Shown here: positions 18,332 to 27,357 of the stretch, one piece after another
Position numbering within the stretch: position 1 is the stretch's first letter
Layout: every line of letters starts with the position of its first letter
DNA from: Dehalococcoidia bacterium
Lineage (GTDB): Bacteria; Chloroflexota; Dehalococcoidia; Tepidiformales; Tepidiformaceae
Direction: 5' to 3'
Length of the DNA stretch: 36,005 bases
NCBI GenBank assembly: GCA_022451885.1
Contig: JAKUNN010000001.1
Coordinates: 1 to 36,005, forward strand
Notes under the pieces: generated by a model
What the model saw: the letters and a program-made list of their open reading frames with translations, nothing else
Told to the model about the DNA's origin: nothing
Databases searched by the model: none
Made by a program: the position numbers and the translations under genes

Positions 18332-18490
18332 TCAGTTAATTGTCAGCCCAACTACTAATCCGGCAACTATCGCCACAAAAAGTATTCCAACCACCCATCC
18401 CAAATGTGAAAACCCAAAATGGGAACGGATATCTGAACGCATAGGCGCCTCTTCATCCCCATCATTACCACCTATTTGAACTTCGGACAT
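18332..18490 (-). CDS. Tiny single-TM protein (52 aa), missing from the supplied ORF track
   Basis: Manual translation: MSEVQIGGNDGDEEAPMRSDIRSHFGFSHLGWVVGILFVAIVAGLVVGLTIN*; SD AGGAG (complement of 18497-18501) upstream of ATG. Confidence 0.72.
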   Translation of the reverse strand: MSEVQIGGNDGDEEAPMRSDIRSHFGFSHLGWVVGILFVAIVAGLVVGLTIN

Positions 18491-18603
18491 TTCACACTCC
18501 TAAACCTACAAAGAACTCTAAATTAAATTTAATCTAAGAATATTACAGAATTATTTAACCTAAGAATCGCAGTCGTTACGCTATAAGGCAAGGGGATATA
18601 TAA

Positions 18604-19320
18604 ATGGCACTTGATGAAAACGATCAGTTAATTATCGAGGCCAAAGCTGTTCACAAAACGTACTACACCGGTAACGTTGAAGTTCCGGCCTTGCGGGGCG
18701 TTGATTTAAAAGTCCAGAAGGGTGAAATGCTAGCCATTATGGGCCCTTCTGGTTGTGGTAAAACTACTCTCCTTAATTGCTTAAGCGGTTTGGATACATT
18801 TGAAAAAGGTACCGTATCCATAAATGGTGAAGATATTACGCGACTAGCAGATAATGAAAAGACTGATTTTCGTGCTCGTGAAATGGGATTCGTTTTTCAA
18901 ACTTATAATCTACTTCCTGTTCTTGATGCTGTTGAAAATATAGAACTTCCACTAATCGTTTCTGGGGTGCGCCCCTCCCTCGCACGAAAACAGGCTTTGG
19001 CTGCACTTGAACGTGTCAATTTAGCTGAGTACGCAAGCCATCGTCCCGGACAACTATCTGGAGGCCAACGCCAACGCGTTACACTTGCTCGATCTGTCGT
19101 AAATACCCCTGCGATCGTTTGGGCAGATGAACCAACTGGAGCACTGGATTCCCAAACTGCAACTGAAATTATGGACTTACTCTGCGATCTGAATAAAAAA
19201 GAACATCAGACACAGGTTATTGTTACGCATGCTCCTGAGGTCGCAAAACTTTGTGACCGCACCATATATATGGCTGATGGATTAATCGAACGTGAAGAAT
19301 TAGCAGAACAAACTACTTAG
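18604..19320 (+). CDS. ABC transporter ATP-binding protein (MacB/LolD-type)
   Basis: Walker [10 protein letters not shown], signature [14 protein letters not shown], Walker [13 protein letters not shown]; precedes FtsX permease. Confidence 0.95.
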   Translation: MALDENDQLIIEAKAVHKTYYTGNVEVPALRGVDLKVQKGEMLAIMGPSGCGKTTLLNCLSGLDTFEKGTVSINGEDITRLADNEKTDFRAREMGFVFQTYNLLPVLDAVENIELPLIVSGVRPSLARKQALAALERVNLAEYASHRPGQLSGGQRQRVTLARSVVNTPAIVWADEPTGALDSQTATEIMDLLCDLNKKEHQTQVIVTHAPEVAKLCDRTIYMADGLIEREELAEQTT

Positions 19321-19323
19321 CCT

Positions 19324-22300
19324 ATGGACCAACTTTTCGGCATATCCACTCAAACTTTGGCAACAGCTTGCATAATCATTACTGCGATTATTCTAGGTAT
19401 CCTTATCATCGTTGCCTTACGTAATCCTGTGATGTTTAAACTTGGTTTGCGTAATATCCCGCGAAGAAAAACACAAACTGCACTAATCATCTTCGGGCTC
19501 ATGCTTGCCACAGTAATTATTACAACAGCTTTTAGCACAGGTGATACTGTTTCAAATAGCGCAACCAAAGAAATATATTCATTGTTAGGTGAAACTGACG
19601 AAGTAATTCAGTGGAACCGTGATGACTTTCCTAGACCAATAGATGAACAGCTAGTCTCACTGGAACATTTAGATACAATTATCGCTTCTTTAAAAAACGA
19701 TCCTGATATTGAAGGATATTTACCTGTTCTTGCAGAACAAATACCAATTCGTAGTCGTTCCACCGGGCTCAACGAAACGAAATCGGTCATCGTTTCTTAC
19801 CCGAGTGATGCTGCAAAAACTTTTGGCGGTCTTATTGATATCTCAGGAAATCCAGTTAATTTATCAGGTAACCAAATAGCAATAAATACCGATCTAGCAG
19901 ATGCAATAGATGGAAAAATCGGTGATGAGCTAGATATATTTGTTAACAACCAAGCAATCCCAGTCGTCGTAATCGCCATTGTTCCTAAAAGCGTCCTAAG
20001 TGGAACCTTCGATGTCAGTAAAGGCAACTTACCAGGTGGGGCAGTTGCACTAGATTTATTAGGTCCCGCACTTGGCCTCACTGGTTACGTCCAAGCTGTA
20101 CTCGTAACCAATACCGGCGACAGATATGAGGGGATGGAAAGAACAGACGTTGTCACCGAAAAAATTGAGGCCGTAATAGCCGAACTATATACCGAACCAG
20201 CAGGTAACCCTGGAGAAATCGATCCTTCCATATTCATAAAAGCATTAGAGAAAAATCTAAGTGTCACATCTGAAGGTACTGCTCTATTAAAAGATATTGA
20301 AAAAGCTTTCGCCGATCCGGAATTAGCTGATAGTCAAGATATAGTCACAAGGTTAGAAAATTTATTACCTAATGATCGTTCGACCAAAAAAATGATTTTA
20401 ACGATTGAACAAGCGTTAACTGAATTAGCCTCTAGTACTGAAAATGGCCCACGTCCAGATGTTAGCGAAGGCGTCTCACAGGCTCTAGTAGGAAGATCAT
20501 CACAAAATATCGCAGCACTCAGTAAAAATGAACTGCCTTTGTATACCGTTATGAAAGTTAAACAAGACAGCATATTCATTGCTGATATAGCTGCCAGTAT
20601 TTTCACTACAATTTTTCTAATCATTGGTCTGTTTTCTATTGCGGCAGGCATTCTTTTAATCTTTCTCATTTTTATAATGTTGACTTCCGAACGTAAACCT
20701 GAAATGGGAATGGCTCGAGCAGTGGGTGCACGTAGAAGTCATCTGATAGAAAGCTATCTAGCCGAAGGAATGGGCTATGACATCGGATCAGCAGTTGTGG
20801 GATTGTTAGCAGGCATCGGTGTCACTTATGTCATGATTGCTCTACTTAATAACGTAGGAAATGCACTTCCTCTACCACTGACAGCTTCATTTAGTGCAAA
20901 TGGGTTAATTATCTCGTTCTGCTTGGGAATAATTGTGACCTTTTTGGTTGTCGTCTTTGCGGCAGCCCGTGCCAGCCGTATAAACATCGTGGCAGCAATC
21001 CGAGATATTCCTGAAGAAACTATTGGTGGCGAGGATTCAGCAACAATTAATGGCTATTTACACTCAATTACACGTGCACTTGTTGGCGGGGGCTATATCG
21101 TAGCTGGTTTGCTTTTAATGCTACGTTTCGGGCCAGGCACATTACCCATCCTTTTCCTTATAGTTGGAGCCATCGGTATCGGAGTTCATTCTTTGCTTGG
21201 CACCAACTATGGAGCATCATTAAATGAACGGACCGAAGGTGGCCTACCTAAACGACCGTTGCTTTTACTACCAGCGATACCCATCTATCTGATTTCAGCA
21301 TTGCTAGTGAAGCTGACACGCGATCGTCGACGAGAACGTTTCCCCTTCCTACTTCAACTCATTGCGATAATTTTTCCACCACTCGGTGTTGTTGTAGTAG
21401 CTATGACAAAACGCGAGCGCACGACAGCATGGTCTGTAGGTTACGGCTCCATCGGCCTATTCATCGGTATCATATTGTTTCAATGGATCTGGGATACGCC
21501 TCAACTTGCATTGTTCACTACAGGTGTTTCACTCTTTTTCTTATGGGTAGCAGTATCGCTTCGTTACTTTGAAATCAAAGAACGTATCACTTTTACGATT
21601 ATCCCAATACTGTTATTAATCTTCTGGTATCTAACAGCAACAGACGCCTACAACTGGATTGTAGGGGAATTAGATGGTGGTCCGGAACTAATGTTCGTGA
21701 GTGGCTTAGTTATGGTCACAGCAGCTACCATGATCATTCTTTACAATGCAGAAATTGCGCTTCCACTAGTGAGCAAATTACGCTTTGGCCGAATTATGCC
21801 TGCTGTAAAAACAGCTGTTGCTTACCCACTTCGATCACGTCTACGAACAGGTATGACATTGATGATGATAGGACTTATTACATTTGCTCTAGTGATGGTT
21901 GCATCAATGAACACAAACTTTGCACAAATCTTTCTTTCCGATGATGCAAAAGGTGGTTTTGACATACAAGTCCAAGGAAATCCTGAAACGCCAATTCAAG
22001 ACCTACGAGAAACTCTTACGGATGCTGGTATCAAAACCGATACAATTGAGAACATTTCACGTATACAGTACGCCGCATTTTATGAAACAGAAATCAAGCC
22101 AAGAGAAGCAGAGGGACGTTTTTATAGCTACGGAATAATGGGAGTTGATGATGAATTCCTACAAATAAATACCTTAGAAATTGAACAATTTGCGCAAGGT
22201 TACAACTCAAGCCAAGAGGTTTGGGAAGCACTGCGTACTAATCCCAATTTTGCTGTGATACCGCATGGTATGACTACTGGCACAAACAGATTTGCCGATG

Positions 22301-23055
22301 CTAACCTGCTAACCCTTGAACCCCTGGTTGATAATTTCGAACCATTTGAAATAAGCCTACGTAACAAAGCAACCCAAGAAATAGTAAATGTAACAGTAAT
22401 TGCAAAAACTAATACGGCAGGAGATTCATTCGGTGTGTTTATGGATGAGATGCGAGCAAGTGGGGCTATGATCATTAACAACACAGTCTTCGAAACAGTT
22501 TTACCAGACGCGGACTTGGAGTACTTTTACCTGCAAACTAGCAAGGGAATAGATACAGACAAACTTGCAAAAACAATTGAATCAGCTCTAGTACAAGTAT
22601 CAGCCGAATCATTACAAAACCTGCTTGATGATGAACGTGCTACAGCAACAGGCTTCCTCTTAGTACTCCAAGGCTTCATGGGATTAGGTCTAATCGTTGG
22701 AATCGCTGCCCTTGGTGTTATTTCATTTAGAGCCGTTGTTGAGAGACGCCAACAAATTGGAATGTTACGAGCTATCGGATATCAAAGAGCGATGATTGCT
22801 TTAAGCTTCCTACTTGAATCGGGATTTATAGCTTTAGTAGGTATTGCTTTAGGACTAATTCTTGGAATAACGTTCTCGTGGTCTGTCATTGCGTCTGGCG
22901 GAATCCCAGGTACTGAAGGCGCTAGTTTTGTCATCCCTTGGCGCTATCTTATTGTCATCGCATCAATCGCTTTTGCGGCCTCACTCGTCATGACATACTT
23001 CCCGGCTCGACAAGCCTCAAAGGTGGAAGTAGCAGAAGCACTACGCTACGAATAA
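19324..23055 (+). CDS. FtsX/MacB-type ABC transporter permease, 1243 aa
   Basis: Two FtsX-like TM regions (FIMLTSERKPEMGMARAVGARRSHLIESYLAEG and VVERRQQIGMLRAIGYQRAMIALSFLLESG) separated by an additional multi-TM segment. Confidence 0.9.
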   Translation: MDQLFGISTQTLATACIIITAIILGILIIVALRNPVMFKLGLRNIPRRKTQTALIIFGLMLATVIITTAFSTGDTVSNSATKEIYSLLGETDEVIQWNRDDFPRPIDEQLVSLEHLDTIIASLKNDPDIEGYLPVLAEQIPIRSRSTGLNETKSVIVSYPSDAAKTFGGLIDISGNPVNLSGNQIAINTDLADAIDGKIGDELDIFVNNQAIPVVVIAIVPKSVLSGTFDVSKGNLPGGAVALDLLGPALGLTGYVQAVLVTNTGDRYEGMERTDVVTEKIEAVIAELYTEPAGNPGEIDPSIFIKALEKNLSVTSEGTALLKDIEKAFADPELADSQDIVTRLENLLPNDRSTKKMILTIEQALTELASSTENGPRPDVSEGVSQALVGRSSQNIAALSKNELPLYTVMKVKQDSIFIADIAASIFTTIFLIIGLFSIAAGILLIFLIFIMLTSERKPEMGMARAVGARRSHLIESYLAEGMGYDIGSAVVGLLAGIGVTYVMIALLNNVGNALPLPLTASFSANGLIISFCLGIIVTFLVVVFAAARASRINIVAAIRDIPEETIGGEDSATINGYLHSITRALVGGGYIVAGLLLMLRFGPGTLPILFLIVGAIGIGVHSLLGTNYGASLNERTEGGLPKRPLLLLPAIPIYLISALLVKLTRDRRRERFPFLLQLIAIIFPPLGVVVVAMTKRERTTAWSVGYGSIGLFIGIILFQWIWDTPQLALFTTGVSLFFLWVAVSLRYFEIKERITFTIIPILLLIFWYLTATDAYNWIVGELDGGPELMFVSGLVMVTAATMIILYNAEIALPLVSKLRFGRIMPAVKTAVAYPLRSRLRTGMTLMMIGLITFALVMVASMNTNFAQIFLSDDAKGGFDIQVQGNPETPIQDLRETLTDAGIKTDTIENISRIQYAAFYETEIKPREAEGRFYSYGIMGVDDEFLQINTLEIEQFAQGYNSSQEVWEALRTNPNFAVIPHGMTTGTNRFADANLLTLEPLVDNFEPFEISLRNKATQEIVNVTVIAKTNTAGDSFGVFMDEMRASGAMIINNTVFETVLPDADLEYFYLQTSKGIDTDKLAKTIESALVQVSAESLQNLLDDERATATGFLLVLQGFMGLGLIVGIAALGVISFRAVVERRQQIGMLRAIGYQRAMIALSFLLESGFIALVGIALGLILGITFSWSVIASGGIPGTEGASFVIPWRYLIVIASIAFAASLVMTYFPARQASKVEVAEALRYE

Positions 23056-23064
23056 ACTTGCCCC

Positions 23065-23844
23065 ATGAGTAACACAAATAAAGGCATCCAGCGATTCGAT
23101 CTAACAGGGCGCGTTGCAATTATGACAGGTGCTGGAAAAGGCTTAGGTCGTGCTATGGCTCTAGCTTTAGCTGAAGCAGGAGCAGATATGGTTGTGACAA
23201 GCCGGACAATGGAGGAACTCGAAAGTTTGGCTAAAGAAATTAACGCAATGGGTCGAAAAGCATTACCTATACAAGCTGACATCCTTAAACCTGAATCCGG
23301 AGAAGATGTTATCTCACTCGCAGAAAAAGAAATGGGACATATTGATATTTTAGTGAATAACGCAGGTATCAATATTCGAAAAGATGCTGTCGATCTGCAA
23401 ATAGAAGAATTTAAACGTGTCCTTGATACTAATTTGTCCGGCACCTTCCTTTTTTCACAAGCTGTAGGTAAGCGATTTATCAAACAGGGATCAGGGAAAG
23501 TAATAAATGTTTCCAGCATCATGGGAAGCGTTACTCTCCCGAGACAAACAGCATACTCATCATCAAAAGGTGCCATCGAAATGCTTACTAGAGTAATGGC
23601 ATTAGAATGGGCCACACACAATGTTCAAGTTAATTCATTAGCCCCAACCTATTTCGAGACTGACTTAACAAGGCCTCTATACGAAGACCCTGAACGACGA
23701 GCCTTCATTGAAGAGCGCACACCCATGGGGCGTTGGGGGCAACCAGATGAATTGGCAGGAGCAATCATTTTTTTAGCTAGCGAAGCAAGTAGCTTTATTA
23801 CAGGCCAAACAATTTTTGTAGACGGTGGGTGGACTGCCTGGTAA
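23065..23844 (+). CDS. Short-chain dehydrogenase/reductase
   Basis: [18 protein letters not shown], catalytic S...YSSSK, C-terminal FVDGGWTAW. Confidence 0.94.
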   Translation: MSNTNKGIQRFDLTGRVAIMTGAGKGLGRAMALALAEAGADMVVTSRTMEELESLAKEINAMGRKALPIQADILKPESGEDVISLAEKEMGHIDILVNNAGINIRKDAVDLQIEEFKRVLDTNLSGTFLFSQAVGKRFIKQGSGKVINVSSIMGSVTLPRQTAYSSSKGAIEMLTRVMALEWATHNVQVNSLAPTYFETDLTRPLYEDPERRAFIEERTPMGRWGQPDELAGAIIFLASEASSFITGQTIFVDGGWTAW

Positions 23845-23846
23845 CG

Positions 23847-24260
23847 CTATGTTGTTGCTTGAAATCTTGGGATAGAGATATCTGAATATTTTTGCCAAAC
23901 GACTTGGACTGGCATACCTACACGCAGGGCATCATTTTCAATTCCTATAATATTTCCAGGTAAATGAGGGCCTTCTTGTAGCTCAACAACTACTAGGTTG
24001 TACGGCAAATCTTGCTCAAATGCAGGGTGATATAAACGATGCATAACTCCATATGTATAGATAACTCCGAGACCACTTGCCTCGTACCATTCAAAGTCTA
24101 CAGACAAACAATTAGGACACACTTCTGAAGAAGGAACTCGACTCTCATTACAACTTTTACAGCGTATTAATAAAAGACGTCCCTCGGCACCAGCTTCCCA
24201 AAAAGGTTCAGCAAATCCAGACGGACTAGGAAGTGGTTTGTCTACAATTTCTTCTGTCAT
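23847..24260 (-). CDS. DUF35 / Zn-ribbon OB-fold protein
   Basis: Rubredoxin-like zinc ribbon CKSC-x10-CPNC followed by OB-fold GLGVIYTYGVMH...PYNLVVVEL. Confidence 0.92.
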   Translation of the reverse strand: MTEEIVDKPLPSPSGFAEPFWEAGAEGRLLLIRCKSCNESRVPSSEVCPNCLSVDFEWYEASGLGVIYTYGVMHRLYHPAFEQDLPYNLVVVELQEGPHLPGNIIGIENDALRVGMPVQVVWQKYSDISIPRFQATT

Positions 24261-24272
24261 TTAAAACTCCAC

Positions 24273-25466
24273 TTAATTACGATGAGGACTAAGAACTAGC
24301 GAAGCGTGATAATTGAGTACACCGCCATTACCAGTACATAAAACTAAATCGTTTTTCGGAACCTGCCGAATACCACCCTGCCCTCGTGCCTGGATAACAG
24401 CTTCACTCATTGGCGTCATCCCCCACATATAAAAAGAAGATAATTGCCCCCCACCTGTGTTCGTCGGCAATTCACCTCCAGGCCCCAATTTTCCATCTTC
24501 GACAAACGCACCTCCTTCGCCTTTTTTACAAAACCCGTAATCTTCAAGGGTCACAATGACCGTATAGGTATAGCAATCATAGAGTTCACATATATCAATT
24601 TCAGAAGGGCCAACACCTGCCATGGAAAAAACCGTCTCCGCTGCAATTTTTGCACCCGTCTCAGTTTCTGGTGATGAACCAGCGGAACGAGGATCTCCAG
24701 GATGCCCTTGTCCCATTCCCCAAATATAAACCGGTGGTTGTTGCATATCCTTTGCCTGCTCTGCCCCACTCACAACTACAGCAACTGCACCATTCGAGAC
24801 AAGACAACAATCCAGTAAATGTAAAGGTTCAATAATCCAACGGGAATTATGGTAATCATCCAATGTTATCGGTTCCCGCATTTGTGCACGTGTGTTATTA
24901 ACAGCCCAAGCACGTTCAGCAACTGCCACAGCGCCAAGTTGATCTTGAGTCGTACCGTAAAGTGACATATGGCGGCGCGCTGCAAGAGCATATCCCGTAT
25001 TCGCACCAAAGTAACCTGCGGTTGAAAAGAGCCCGTTTACACCAGTGGGACGGATGCTTGTCCTTCCCGCAGATCCATAAGCTTGTCCCGTAGAAGTACC
25101 TTCCCGCAAAGGAGCATCTGCAAAAACACATACAACATTACTCGCCATCCCCGCATTGATAGCTAATGTTGCATATTGCACCATTTGAGCAGCAGTCGAA
25201 CCAGCGGCATTCATATGATTTAACAATTTCAAATTTCTTAGGCCTAGAGCATTTTGTAAGGACAAGGAAACACCACCACCTTGGCTACCTGTAATACCTG
25301 CATTTATAAGAAGTCCATCAACCTCAGATTTCTTTAGACCAGAATCATCTAGTGCATATCGAACAGCATCAACAGCAAAGTCTGTGGAGGACTTTCCATA
25401 TATACGACCCATCTCAGTAATACCGAGACCAGTAATAGCTGCTGCCCCACGTAAAGGGTGGCTCAT
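24273..25466 (-). CDS. Thiolase-fold protein of the lipid-transfer/Ltp2-like aldolase type
   Basis: Thiolase fold (DGLLINAGITG, AGSTAAQMVQYATLAI, CELYDCYTYTVIVTLEDYGFCKKGEGGAFV, NTGGGQLSSFYMWGMTPMSEAV); lacks the thiolase catalytic Cys; adjacent to DUF35 gene. Confidence 0.88.
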   Translation of the reverse strand: MSHPLRGAAAITGLGITEMGRIYGKSSTDFAVDAVRYALDDSGLKKSEVDGLLINAGITGSQGGGVSLSLQNALGLRNLKLLNHMNAAGSTAAQMVQYATLAINAGMASNVVCVFADAPLREGTSTGQAYGSAGRTSIRPTGVNGLFSTAGYFGANTGYALAARRHMSLYGTTQDQLGAVAVAERAWAVNNTRAQMREPITLDDYHNSRWIIEPLHLLDCCLVSNGAVAVVVSGAEQAKDMQQPPVYIWGMGQGHPGDPRSAGSSPETETGAKIAAETVFSMAGVGPSEIDICELYDCYTYTVIVTLEDYGFCKKGEGGAFVEDGKLGPGGELPTNTGGGQLSSFYMWGMTPMSEAVIQARGQGGIRQVPKNDLVLCTGNGGVLNYHASLVLSPHRN

Positions 25467-25505
25467 TATTCAATCCCCTCTTTTCATTATTTCAACACAC
25501 TAAGT

Positions 25506-26231
25506 CTAATAACGATAAGTCGCATAGTCTCGTGCCACAATTGTATTAGGAAGATTATTTGGACTTACGTCTGAATTTATGTGGGTCAGGATAAGATTAT
25601 CTGTTCTTTCCATAACTTCGCGAAGCTTAGGCATATCATCAACCAAATTCATATGTGTAGGGATGTTCTCTGCACGAGAAGAGCATTCAGAAATTAGTAA
25701 ACTATTGGCACGAGCCAAATCCAAGACACCATCACACAGGGCAGAATCACCGGTATACCCAAATCGCTCATTTCCTATAGAACAATGAAACCCTAGGTTC
25801 TGTGATAACCGTGCATCATGCTTTACTCCAACTGCTTCGAGCACTAAATCATCTGTTGTAAACATTTCACCTGGACGTATTTCCTGCCAAATGATCTCAA
25901 AGTCACAATCTTCAAAAAGTCCTGGATAAACAGTTGTACAAATTTCTTTCGCAAGACGCTCAGTCTCAACTGGCCCAACAATTCTTATTGGTTTTTTTCT
26001 CTCACGATATTTCCAATGTAACAAAAGAAATGGAAGACCAAGAAAATGATCTCCATGATGGTGACTTAGGACAATAGTTTCAACTTTATTCGGATCAAGG
26101 GCTACGTGATGTAATGACATCAAAACCTGGGGTGGTGTTTCAAATAAAATACGGTCATCTACAACAAATCCATTCCAGCAAAGACCTCCAGAAGCAAAGG
26201 CATTGCTCGTTCCAATAAATTTAATTTCCAT
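25506..26231 (-). CDS. Metallo-beta-lactamase fold hydrolase (RNase Z-like)
   Basis: MBL motif LSHHHGDHFLGLPFLL, GYTGDSA, LILTHINSD. Confidence 0.88.
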   Translation of the reverse strand: MEIKFIGTSNAFASGGLCWNGFVVDDRILFETPPQVLMSLHHVALDPNKVETIVLSHHHGDHFLGLPFLLLHWKYRERKKPIRIVGPVETERLAKEICTTVYPGLFEDCDFEIIWQEIRPGEMFTTDDLVLEAVGVKHDARLSQNLGFHCSIGNERFGYTGDSALCDGVLDLARANSLLISECSSRAENIPTHMNLVDDMPKLREVMERTDNLILTHINSDVSPNNLPNTIVARDYATYRY

Positions 26232-26322
26232 CGAAAAATCCTTTCTCTTATTTAGTTAGTAGTTTCACAAGACCTTTGAAAGCCATCTAGCCTGCAACGG
26301 ACAGGCGAGAGACAATCTTATT

Positions 26323-27357
26323 ATGACAATACGAGTTGGGATCATTAATGTAACAGGATTCGCAGGCCTTGAGGCTGCGCGTCTTTTAAATGTGCACCCA
26401 GAAGCAGAACTGGTGGCAGTTACTGGTCGTTCACTCGCAGGGCAATACCTAGGTGAAGCTTTTCCTCACTTAAATGCAGTGTTTGGAAAAACCAAAATCA
26501 CTGAAACTATCGATGTTGATTTAGATGTCGTTTTATCAGCACTACCCACAACAGAAAGTGCTGAACTTTGTGCTCCTTTTTTTAATGCGGGCACAAAAGT
26601 TATAGATATAGCTGCAGACTTCCGTATAAAAGATGCTGCGGAATATCAAACTTGGTTTGGAAAAGAACACCCTTATCCTGAAATACTGTCTGAAGCTGTA
26701 TACGGACTTCCAGAGTTAAATGCAGAAAAGATAAAAACCGCTCAATTGATTGCAAACCCAGGCTGTTATCCTACCGCGGCAATTTTGGCACTTGCGCCAG
26801 CTGTCACGAATGGAATCATAAGTAACTCTATTATTGTTGATGCCAAGTCAGGAATTTCTGGTGCGGGACGCGGCACGGGAGGCGGATATAGTTACAGTGA
26901 AGTAAATGAGGATGTTTCTGCATATCGAATCGGAAAACACAATCATCAGCCAGAAATACGCCAAGAACTATCAGCGCTTACACAAGGGAATCTTTCAGAT
27001 TTACACATCTCATTTGTTCCACATTTGGTACCTATGACACGTGGGATTCATGCAACTTGCTATGCTCCTTTAACGTCACCAATCACCCAGGAAGAGCTCA
27101 ACGATCTCTATAATTCATTTTATGAAAAAGCACCCTTTACCCATACAACAAACACACCTCCTCATACAAAAACAACCCTTGGTAGCAACTTATGTCTAGT
27201 ACATCCAGTACTAGACGAACGTAATGGCATGTTAATTGTTAGCTCAGTTCTAGATAATTTAGTGAAGGGAGCGGCAGGACAAGCAATTGAAAATTTGAAC
27301 CTGTTATTCGATCTCCCCCAAACAAGTGGACTTCCAAACATATCGGTCTGGCCATGA
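26323..27357 (+). CDS. argC: N-acetyl-gamma-glutamyl-phosphate reductase
   Basis: IINVTGFAGLEAARLL; active-site ANPGCYPTAAIL; SGAGRG. Confidence 0.95.
   Translation: MTIRVGIINVTGFAGLEAARLLNVHPEAELVAVTGRSLAGQYLGEAFPHLNAVFGKTKITETIDVDLDVVLSALPTTESAELCAPFFNAGTKVIDIAADFRIKDAAEYQTWFGKEHPYPEILSEAVYGLPELNAEKIKTAQLIANPGCYPTAAILALAPAVTNGIISNSIIVDAKSGISGAGRGTGGGYSYSEVNEDVSAYRIGKHNHQPEIRQELSALTQGNLSDLHISFVPHLVPMTRGIHATCYAPLTSPITQEELNDLYNSFYEKAPFTHTTNTPPHTKTTLGSNLCLVHPVLDERNGMLIVSSVLDNLVKGAAGQAIENLNLLFDLPQTSGLPNISVWP

Noticed and set aside
19350-20669. Five antisense ORFs (60-111 aa) opposite the FtsX permease
   Set aside because: Shadow ORFs opposite a clear CDS; no independent motif or initiation signal.
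23046-23621. 191-aa antisense ORF opposite the SDR gene
   Set aside because: The SDR is unambiguous on the + strand; the antisense frame has no recognisable domain.
26290-26306. GCCTG-CAACGGA-CAGGC hairpin upstream of argC
   Set aside because: Five base pairs only, no match to an ARG box that I can recognise; not enough for a regulatory call.
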